A stretch of 18,498 nucleotides of DNA, taken from assembly GCA_964247755.1 (NCBI GenBank), contig CAXTVX010000069.1:1-18498 (forward strand), given 5' to 3'. Under the pieces are notes generated by a model. It was not told the DNA's origin. It did no database searches and saw only the letters and a program-made list of their open reading frames with translations. The translations under genes and the position numbers were made by a program. Positions 13,246-18,498 of this stretch are shown piece by piece. Position 1 is the stretch's first letter, and every line of letters starts with the position of its first letter. The DNA comes from Lichenicola sp964247755. Its GTDB lineage: Bacteria > Pseudomonadota > Alphaproteobacteria > Acetobacterales > Acetobacteraceae.

Positions 13246-13893
13246 TCAGCCTGCCACGCCCAGCACGCGGAGTGCGGCGCAGGCGGCGCCATAGCCGTTG
13301 TCGATGTTCACCACGCTGAGGCCCGGTGCGCAGGACGCCAGCATCGCGTCGAGCCCTGCCCTGCCGCCCGCGGCGACGCCGTAGCCGACGGAGGTCGGCA
13401 CGCCCACGACGACGCCGGGCACCAGTCCCGCCACCACCGAGGGCAGGGCGGCATCCATGCCCGCCACCACGATGACGACGGCATAGCCGCGAAGTTCCTC
13501 GACCCGGCGAAGCAGCCGCCACAGCCCGGCAACCCCGACATCGGCGATCTCGGCGGCATCGTGGCCGGAGAAACGCAGGGTCCGCGCCGCCTCGCGCGCC
13601 ACCGGCAGGTCGGAGGTGCCGGCGGTCACCACCGCCACCCGCCGCCCGGGCGCCAGCGGCGCCGGAGCACCGATCCAGGCGGTGCGGGAAACCGGATCGT
13701 AGTCAAGCCGCGCACGCAGTCCGGCCGGCAGGGCGTCGAGCCGCACCGGGTCGAGACGGGTGAGCAGCAGCGGCGCGTCGCCGACGGCGCGCAGGATGGC
13801 GGCGATCTGCTCCGGCGACTTGCCCGAGCAGTAGACCGCCTCGCCGAAGCCGATCCGCGCGGTCCGTTCGCCGTCGAGCAGGAATTCGCTCAC
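13246..13893 (-). CDS. larB: Nickel-pincer cofactor synthesis protein LarB
   Basis: A 215-residue protein of the PurE/AIR-carboxylase-like family. LarB carboxylates and hydrolyses nicotinic acid adenine dinucleotide to give pyridinium-3,5-dicarboxylate mononucleotide, the first step to the NPN cofactor. Seen: ARIGFGEAVYCSGKSPEQIA (the R-x-G-F-x-E-x-x-Y-C-x-G-K signature), VAVVTAGTSDLPVAREAA, YAVVIVVAGMDAALPSVVAG, GVPTSVGYG and the C-terminal VVNIDNGYGAACAAL. The length is slightly short for the family (about 240), as the N-terminal lead-in is reduced. The start is GTG at 13893 inside a GTGA overlap with the larE stop. Confidence 0.95.
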   Translation of the reverse strand: MSEFLLDGERTARIGFGEAVYCSGKSPEQIAAILRAVGDAPLLLTRLDPVRLDALPAGLRARLDYDPVSRTAWIGAPAPLAPGRRVAVVTAGTSDLPVAREAARTLRFSGHDAAEIADVGVAGLWRLLRRVEELRGYAVVIVVAGMDAALPSVVAGLVPGVVVGVPTSVGYGVAAGGRAGLDAMLASCAPGLSVVNIDNGYGAACAALRVLGVAG

Positions 13894-14744
13894 GCCCCGG
13901 CCTCCCCGGCCGGACGGAGGAACGCGCTGCCGGTCCGGTATGCCGCGAAGCGCACCGGCCGCGCCGGCTCGCCCGCTCCTGCCGCAAGCTCCGCCACCGT
14001 CCTGCCGAGCGCGTCCTCGCCCGCGTCCTGCACCGTCCGCAGCGACGCCGGGTCGAGCTCGATCACCAGCCCCTCGCGACGCACCCGGCAGCGCACGGTG
14101 CGGCTGGAACCGGTCGCTCCGAGCCGCGCCGCCACCAGCTGCTCCGCCTTGTGCACCAGCGCCAGCGTCCGCGGCTCGATGAACAGCCCGGTCTCGATCC
14201 GGCTGGACAGGCAGGGCGCCGAGGGCAGCTCCGACAGCGCGCCCAGCCCGAGCCGCGACGCGATCCCGCGCAGGGTCGCCTTGGAGATCCCCGCTTCCAC
14301 GAACGGATGCCGCACCCCGTGCGCCTCCGCCGCCTGCAGCCCGGGGCGGTAGTCGCCGAGGTCGTCGGTGTTGGTGCCGGACAGCACCAGCGCGCCCGAC
14401 CCCTGCAGCCGGGCGACGATGGCGCCATACAGGTTGGTCTTGCAGAACAAACACCGGTTCGCCGGGTTGGCACGGTAGCGCGCGTCGTCGAACTCGCCGG
14501 CGTCGAACACTTCCAGCCGCACGCCGCGTTCCGCCGCCAGCGCTCGCGTCCGCTCCGTGGCCTCGCCCGGCACCGCGGGCGAGCTGGCGTGATGCAGCGT
14601 CAGCCGGTCTCGGAGCACCGGCGCCGCAGCCGCCGCCAGCGTCAGGCTGTCGATCCCGCCGCTGACCGCGATCGCCACACGCGGCGCCTCGAGCCCCGCC
14701 AGCAGCACCTGCAGCCGCGCCAGCGCGTCCCCGGCATCGCTCAT
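13890..14744 (-). CDS. larE: Sulfur-insertion enzyme LarE, three-cysteine type
   Basis: A 284-residue PP-loop ATPase that adenylates the carboxylates of the LarB product and replaces oxygen with sulfur. The PP-loop is SGGIDS (residues 28-33). NRCLFCKTNLYG carries C98 and C101, GTNTDDLGDYRPG binds nucleotide and substrate, and SAPCLSSRI carries C178. In Lactiplantibacillus LarE only the last Cys is present and is sacrificed. Versions with C-x-x-C plus this Cys are thought to bind an Fe-S cluster and work catalytically. This copy has all three, so the second mode is inferred. The ATG at 14744 overlaps the larC stop (ATGA), and its TGA overlaps the larB GTG. Confidence 0.95.
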   Translation of the reverse strand: MSDAGDALARLQVLLAGLEAPRVAIAVSGGIDSLTLAAAAAPVLRDRLTLHHASSPAVPGEATERTRALAAERGVRLEVFDAGEFDDARYRANPANRCLFCKTNLYGAIVARLQGSGALVLSGTNTDDLGDYRPGLQAAEAHGVRHPFVEAGISKATLRGIASRLGLGALSELPSAPCLSSRIETGLFIEPRTLALVHKAEQLVAARLGATGSSRTVRCRVRREGLVIELDPASLRTVQDAGEDALGRTVAELAAGAGEPARPVRFAAYRTGSAFLRPAGEAGA

Positions 14745-16048
14745 GGTCCGGCCTCCTCGTCGAGCGCCAGCGCTTCCGCCTGCCGGCGCAGTCGCTGCCG
14801 CCCTGCCTGGCCGGCCAGCTCACGCAAGTGGTCCGCTTCCGCCTTGGCGGTCGCCCCGTCCGGGCGCTGCACCAGCTTCACGTCCACCGGCACGCCGTCC
14901 ACCACCGTGCGGGCGATGCGCCGCCGCAGCGCCTGCCCCTGCACCAGGTGCGTGCGCAGGCCGATGGTGGTGGTCTCGGTGAAGCAGGCGGCGGTCACCG
15001 CCTCCAGCGCGTCGGGCGCCGCCAGCACCTGCACGTGCACCGCCATGCGCCCCTTCTTGCCGATCGCCGCCATCTGCACGACATCGTGCACCCCGTCGGT
15101 GCTCCGGATCCGGTCCAGCCCGGCGGCGAGGTCCTCGCCGGACTGGTCGTCCACCTCGAAGGCGATCACCCCCAGGGTGCGGTGGCCGCCAGCCAGGCCG
15201 GCCGTCTCCGCCTCGATCACCAGCGCCCGCACACAGTTGCTGGTGCCGGGCAGCGTCCTGGTGCCGAAGCCGATGCCGGTCGCCCCGAGCCGCCCGGACG
15301 GCCGCGCCCGGAGCCGGCCGGTGTCCCGCAGGTAGCGCAGGATCGCCGCCCCGGTCGGCGTGACCCGCTCGCCGGCGATGCCGTCGTCCTCCACCTCGAA
15401 CCCGTCCAGCAGCAGCGCCGTCGCCGGTGCAGGCACCGGCATGATCCCGTGCGCGGTGCGGATCCGGCCGGAACCGAGCGGCAGCGCCCCTACGCTCCAG
15501 CCCGCAGCGCCCATCCCCTCAATCAGCACCGAGGCGGCGACGATGTCGGCGATCGAGTCCGCAGCACCCACCTCGTGGAACGTCGTCGCGTCGGCCGGAA
15601 CGCCGTGCACGCGCCCTTCCGCCTCCGCCAGCACCGCGAAGATCCCGACCGCATGCGCCGACACCGCCGGCTCCAGCCCGCACCGGAGCAGGTGGGCCCG
15701 TATCTCGCGCCAGGCCCGATGCCCGAGGCTGCTCCCATGCCCATGCCCATGCCCATGCTCGTGGTCATGCCCGTGCCCGTGATGATGGCCCTCGTGATGG
15801 GAATGGCCATGCTCGTGGTCATGATCCCCTCCCGGCGCGTCCGCCGCCTGGCCATCCGGACCCTCCACCCGGAAGCGCATCCCGCTCAGCACGCCGTCGT
15901 TGTGCGGCAGCACCAGACAGCGGACCGCAACCGCCCGCGCCACCGCCTCCGACACACGCACCTGCTGCGCCGGAAGCGCGTCCAGAAGGGCGGCCGCGAA
16001 CATGTCGCCGGCCATGCCGCCGAGCGGGTCCAGATGCACATGGATCAT
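14741..16048 (-). CDS. larC: Nickel-insertion protein LarC with His-rich loop
   Basis: A 435-residue protein that inserts Ni(II) into pyridinium-3,5-bisthiocarboxylate mononucleotide with CTP consumption, completing the NPN cofactor. The start MIHVHLDPLGGMAGDMFAAALLDAL is the family opening (D-x-x-x-G-x-x-G-D-M). HEVGAADSIADIVA, GSGRIRTAHGIMPVPAPAT and ERVTPTGAAILRY follow. The nucleotide part ends with TTTIGLRTH and DVKLVQRP. Residues 75-105 are a run with sixteen histidines, probably a nickel store. In Lactiplantibacillus the gene is split and read through a programmed frameshift; here it is one continuous frame. The ATG at 16048 lacks a clear ribosome-binding site. It leads the larC-larE-larB unit and is divergent from the nickel permease. 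Confidence 0.95.
   Translation of the reverse strand: MIHVHLDPLGGMAGDMFAAALLDALPAQQVRVSEAVARAVAVRCLVLPHNDGVLSGMRFRVEGPDGQAADAPGGDHDHEHGHSHHEGHHHGHGHDHEHGHGHGHGSSLGHRAWREIRAHLLRCGLEPAVSAHAVGIFAVLAEAEGRVHGVPADATTFHEVGAADSIADIVAASVLIEGMGAAGWSVGALPLGSGRIRTAHGIMPVPAPATALLLDGFEVEDDGIAGERVTPTGAAILRYLRDTGRLRARPSGRLGATGIGFGTRTLPGTSNCVRALVIEAETAGLAGGHRTLGVIAFEVDDQSGEDLAAGLDRIRSTDGVHDVVQMAAIGKKGRMAVHVQVLAAPDALEAVTAACFTETTTIGLRTHLVQGQALRRRIARTVVDGVPVDVKLVQRPDGATAKAEADHLRELAGQAGRQRLRRQAEALALDEEAGP
15734..15826 (-). repeat. Tandem short repeat encoding the LarC His-rich loop
   Basis: A run of near-identical hexamers (CATGCC/CGTGCC and variants on the plus strand) encoding D-H, E-H and G-H pairs, residues 75-105 of LarC, with sixteen His. 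Such a run can expand or contract by slippage without breaking the frame when whole hexamers change. Confidence 0.7.
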
Positions 16049-16132
16049 CGACGGATGATGGCCAGCACGCCCGCTCTTGTCCACGCGGGGGGGCGTCTTG
16101 CCGAACCACATCCGGTCCCGCAGGCTCGGCCC
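16049..16132. promoter_or_regulatory. Divergent control region between larC and the nickel permease
   Basis: These 84 bp should carry both promoters. An imperfect GC-rich dyad, ACGCCCGC (16067-16074) and GCGGGGGGGCGT (16085-16096), sits in the middle and could be an operator, for instance for a nickel-responsive repressor. No convincing -35/-10 pairs were found by eye and it does not match a NikR site that I know. Confidence 0.35.
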
Positions 16133-17206
16133 ATGCCGACATCGTCCGCGCCGCCTGGCCGTCCCGGCCTTTCCGCCCTGTTGGGCGCATGCTTCTCGGC
16201 CGGCGCCGGACAGGCCGCGGGCCAGAAACGCCGGATCTCGGCGATGGCCGTCTCCCTGCTTGGCGCCAACCTCCTGGCCTGGTGCTGGGCGTTGGCGGCG
16301 TTCGGCAGCTCGCCGGCACTGCTGGGATCGGCGCTGATCGCCTGGGGCTTCGGCCTGCGCCATGCCGTGGACGCCGATCACATTGCCGCCATCGACAACG
16401 TGTCCCGACGCCTCATGCAGGCGGGACAGAGGCCGATCTGCATCGGCCTGTTCTTCTCGCTCGGTCACTCCACCGTGGTGGTGCTGGCCGGGCTGGCAGT
16501 GGTGCTGGCGCAGGGCTGGTTCCGCAGCCGGCTCGGCCTGCTCGCCGGATGGGGCGCACCGGTGGGCGCCATCGTGTCCGCCGGCTTCCTGTTCCTGATC
16601 GGCGGCTCCAACCTCCTGGTGCTGCTGGCCCTGTTCCGCCTGCGTGCGCGCCTGCGACGCGGCGAGCCGGCCTGCGACCCGCTGCCCGGGCCGGACGGCG
16701 TCCTGTCGCGCCTGCTGGCGCCGCTGATCTGTCGGGTGGGGACCAGCCGCGGCATGTTCTGGCTCGGCCTGCTGTTCGGCCTCGGCTTCGACACCGCGAC
16801 CGAGATCGGCGTGCTCGGTCTCGCCGCGGTCGGCGCCGCCCATGGCGAGGCCGGCTGGACGGTGATGGTGTTCCCGGCCCTGTTCACCGCCGGCATGGCG
16901 CTGGTCGACACCGCCGACGGGGTGATGATGCTGGGCGCCTATGGCTGGGCGCTGTCCGAGCCGTCGCGCAAGCTCGGCTACAACATGGTCATCACCGCCG
17001 GCTCCGTGCTGGTGGCGCTGGTGATCGGGGCAGCGGAGGTGCTGGACCTGGTTCCCCTGCCGGACGCCGCCACACCGACCTGGGCACGCGTCGTCGACAC
17101 GCACGGCGAACTGGTCGGCTACGGCGTGGTCGGCGGCTTCGCCCTGCTCTGGACCGCCTCCCTGCTCGGCTGGCTCCTGCGCAGCCGGACACGCGCCAGG
17201 CGCTGA
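16133..17206 (+). CDS. NixA/HoxN-family nickel (cobalt) permease
   Basis: A 357-residue inner-membrane carrier with about eight helices. The family signatures are all present: RHAVDADHIAAIDN (H-x4-D-H, residues 77-84), FSLGHSTVV (108-116), LGFDTATEI (217-225) and GMALVDTADGVMM (254-266). These residues form the Ni(II)/Co(II) selectivity path. The N-terminus before the first helix is Ser/Pro/Gly-rich. ATG 16133 is chosen as the first Met after the larC start; ATG 16244 (MAVSLLGANLL) at the first helix is an alternative, and neither has a strong ribosome-binding site. Its position back to back with larCEB says it imports nickel for the NPN cofactor. Cobalt use cannot be excluded from sequence. 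Confidence 0.94.
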   Translation: MPTSSAPPGRPGLSALLGACFSAGAGQAAGQKRRISAMAVSLLGANLLAWCWALAAFGSSPALLGSALIAWGFGLRHAVDADHIAAIDNVSRRLMQAGQRPICIGLFFSLGHSTVVVLAGLAVVLAQGWFRSRLGLLAGWGAPVGAIVSAGFLFLIGGSNLLVLLALFRLRARLRRGEPACDPLPGPDGVLSRLLAPLICRVGTSRGMFWLGLLFGLGFDTATEIGVLGLAAVGAAHGEAGWTVMVFPALFTAGMALVDTADGVMMLGAYGWALSEPSRKLGYNMVITAGSVLVALVIGAAEVLDLVPLPDAATPTWARVVDTHGELVGYGVVGGFALLWTASLLGWLLRSRTRARR

Positions 17207-17777
17207 ACCGTTCAGTCATGCATCGCTGTGTTGCTGCTGACGCATGCAAACTTCAGCATTTCGCCGTTGCCGCGACGATGCATTCGTGCCGGAACGCGTT
17301 CACAACGCCATCGGCGGTTGCAATTGCGTGATGTTGCGCCGCGACAACACCAGATCGTGCATGTTTGCGGCAGAATAACGCACTGGCAAGGTTTGTAACG
17401 TCCTGCATGATCTTCTAACGTCCGCATCAGATCATCTGGACGATGATCGACACGGTTCCGCACAGCAGACTCGACGCAGGAATGCGGCCGATCGGCTCCA
17501 AGCAATGATAAATCGTGAGGAAGCGTCTGTGAGTAACATGATGACCAACGGCGCCCGCTCGCGCGCAAGATGACGACGCTTGTCCTGTCGCATCCGGCCG
17601 ATGTGCAGACCGCGCATCGGCCCGTGCCGGTGTGTTTCCCACGGGTGAACACCATCAGATATCGGTTGCTCGACGTGACGGCCTGACGGATGCCCAACCG
17701 CTCCGTCGCCGCTCCCATGTCGATTGGCGATGCCGGCCGTTGCGCTGGCGTGCCCGGAAATGGAGGTAGAGCATCCG

Positions 17778-17813
17778 CTTGCGGAACGTTTCCGGATCTC
17801 ACTTGCAGAACGT
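17778..17813. repeat. Imperfect 12-bp direct repeat
   Basis: CTTGCGGAACGT (17778-17789) and CTTGCAGAACGT (17802-17813) differ at one base and are 24 bp apart, roughly two helical turns. GAACGT occurs again at about 17858-17863 and inverted near 17894-17899. Spacing on one DNA face suits a cooperative regulator, but none is identified. Confidence 0.5.
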
Positions 17814-17858
17814 AGTTCGGCTTTCTAAACTTGTTGGTATCGACAGTCATTCCTGGGA

Positions 17859-17892
17859 ACGTGCCTCTCTCTTGACGTTCAACGAGGCACGT
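17859..17892. promoter_or_regulatory. Inverted repeat upstream of the GH3 gene
   Basis: ACGTGCCTC (17859-17867) and GAGGCACGT (17884-17892) are perfect complements with a 16-bp loop. The loop contains a second small palindrome, TTGACGTTCAA (17872-17882), whose TTGACG could serve as a -35 box, but no matching -10 is obvious. It could be an operator or an RNA hairpin. Confidence 0.45.
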
Positions 17893-18023
17893 CAACGTTC
17901 CTTCACGAAAGGATCCGTCAGCAGGTCATATCGCCGGCCATCGTGTCCAAGGTGGCGCGGGCCAAGATCATGATCTCGGGACCACGTGACTGTTGATCCA
18001 GAAAGAATTGAGGAATACCAAGA

Positions 18024-18498
18024 ATGATTAGCGATGATGGCGGTCAGCGAGCAGCGCGGCTTGCAGGACGACTTCCGGAAAGTCGTCCGGTTTCCAAGGG
18101 CAGGCGACGTTTCCTTTGGGCTGGCGCCGCCTTGCCGGCTCTCCTTGTGGGACTCGCACCGCTTCACGCGGCGGTTGCCGGACCTGTCGGCAACCCTGCC
18201 GATTGTCCCTGGCTGAACCCGAGCCTGTCCGTTGCAACCCGCGTCAACATGCTGCTCGCGAAGATGACCGTTGCCGACGAGATCGCGCTCGTGCAGGGTA
18301 ACGGCGCCGGCGAGGGCCCGAATGCCCCGGTGCCCTACGTGTTCTTCACCGCCGCCAATCCGAAGCTGTGCATCCCGGGCATCGGCTACGAGGACGGACC
18401 GGCCGGCGTCGCCGACCTGCTCACCAACGTGACGCAGTTCCCTGCCGGCATCGCCGTCGCCGCCTCCTTTTCCAAGAACGACGCGCTGCTCTACGGCA
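18024..18498 (+). CDS. Glycoside hydrolase family 3 (beta-glucosidase-like), N-terminal part
   Basis: The first 158 codons of a gene that leaves the window on the right. The start ATG at 18024 has GAGGAA 8 nt upstream. A long basic lead-in precedes a GRRRFLWAG motif and hydrophobic core ending HAAVAG (about residues 28-55), a candidate twin-arginine signal peptide. The mature part shows the GH3 opening: DCPWLNPSLSVATRVNMLLAKMTVADEIALVQG, then IPGIGYEDGPAGV, the loop preceding the substrate site, and FPAGIAVAASFSKNDALLYG. GH3 enzymes release glucose or xylose from beta-linked glycosides. The catalytic Asp and acid/base residue lie beyond the window, so specificity cannot be told. It is probably periplasmic or secreted. 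Nothing links it functionally to the nickel permease upstream. Confidence 0.9.
   Translation, partial: MISDDGGQRAARLAGRLPESRPVSKGRRRFLWAGAALPALLVGLAPLHAAVAGPVGNPADCPWLNPSLSVATRVNMLLAKMTVADEIALVQGNGAGEGPNAPVPYVFFTAANPKLCIPGIGYEDGPAGVADLLTNVTQFPAGIAVAASFSKNDALLYG
18066..18088 (+). repeat. Perfect hairpin inside the start of the GH3 coding region
   Basis: GGACGACTT (18066-18074) and AAGTCGTCC (18080-18088) pair as a 9-bp stem with a 5-nt loop, beginning 42 nt after the GH3 ATG. It falls in the poorly conserved lead-in before the signal peptide. It may slow initiation or have been part of a leader in an earlier gene form, or be chance. Confidence 0.5.

Larger units (their letters stand above)
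17207..18023. other. 817-bp gene-free region, less GC-rich than its surroundings
   Basis: The base composition is visibly less GC-rich than the flanking genes. The only long frames (for example minus strand 17212-17895) give Cys/Arg/Ser-rich peptides with no family features. It contains a 12-bp imperfect direct repeat, several GAACGT motifs and a 9-bp inverted repeat in its last 250 bp, all listed separately. The part nearest 18024 carries GAGGAA (18010-18015), 8 nt before the ATG of the glycoside hydrolase. It could hold regulatory sites, a small RNA or the remains of a decayed gene. Confidence 0.6.

Noticed and set aside
9899..13294. A very long plus-strand open frame across the MetX-like, cupin and AKR genes
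   Set aside because: It is antisense to three well-supported genes, begins inside a fourth, and its translation is low-complexity Arg/His/Pro-rich, typical of GC-rich shadow frames.
15734..15826. CRISPR-like or satellite array
   Set aside because: The repeats are 6-bp units in frame with LarC codons and have no spacers.
14828..16132. Upstream extension of the nickel permease frame across larC on the opposite strand
   Set aside because: The sequence before residue 1 at 16133 is the mirror of larC (Arg/His/Pro-rich); permease features start only after 16133.
16049..17104. Upstream extension of the larC frame into the permease region
   Set aside because: Family features begin exactly at MIHVHLDPLGG (16048); the upstream part is antisense to the permease and low in complexity.
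17212..17895. A 227-codon open frame on the minus strand in the gene-free region
   Set aside because: The product is rich in Cys, Arg and Ser with no hydrophobic core, no recognisable motif and no ribosome-binding site, so it reads as a chance frame.

Overview
The window is very GC-rich, with short intergenic gaps and overlapping start and stop codons. It reads as a piece of an alphaproteobacterial chromosome, most likely Rhodospirillales/Acetobacteraceae. That placement is inferred from the secB and lapA-pyrF-trpF neighbourhood, the form of TrpF and the base composition; no rRNA or tRNA is present to test it. I see no complete insertion sequence, phage, CRISPR array or tRNA.

Positions 1-3368 are housekeeping. 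On the minus strand lie a partial M20 peptidase, the export chaperone gene secB and a small hypothetical gene. On the plus strand lie a small hydrophilic ORF, a LapA-type membrane protein, pyrF and trpF, the last three packed as an operon. TrpF has several substitutions at normally conserved active-site positions.

Positions 3343-5500 hold a minus-strand light-use cassette: a Gly/Tyr-rich exported protein, a microbial rhodopsin and a Brp/Blh-type beta-carotene cleavage enzyme that would supply the retinal. The rhodopsin keeps the proton-acceptor residues and the Schiff-base lysine. It has Thr where a proton pump normally has an Asp/Glu donor, and a His at the helix-B position that faces that donor. 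Perfect stem-loops lie in front of the rhodopsin gene and in front of blh; the second hides the blh ribosome-binding site.

Positions 5856-8480 hold an AcrR-like TetR repressor with a TTG start, a 22-bp palindrome whose half-site layout matches my recollection of the E. coli acr operator, and a NodT/OprM outer-membrane efflux lipoprotein. The pump and adaptor genes expected between regulator and channel are missing. Positions 8491-10029 encode two tandem membrane proteins, each with four DUF347-type repeats.

Positions 10391-17206 form a nickel-pincer-cofactor locus. The genes larC, larE and larB overlap one another and are followed by a Tat-exported aldo/keto reductase, a secreted cupin and a secreted MetX-like alpha/beta hydrolase, all leftward. 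A NixA/HoxN nickel permease is divergent from larC. Nickel uptake, LarC nickel insertion and LarB/LarE precursor synthesis together would make the NPN cofactor, but no LarA-type apo-enzyme lies in the window. Positions 17207-18023 are a less GC-rich gene-free stretch with several dyads and repeats. It precedes the start of an exported glycoside hydrolase family 3 gene that runs off the right end.
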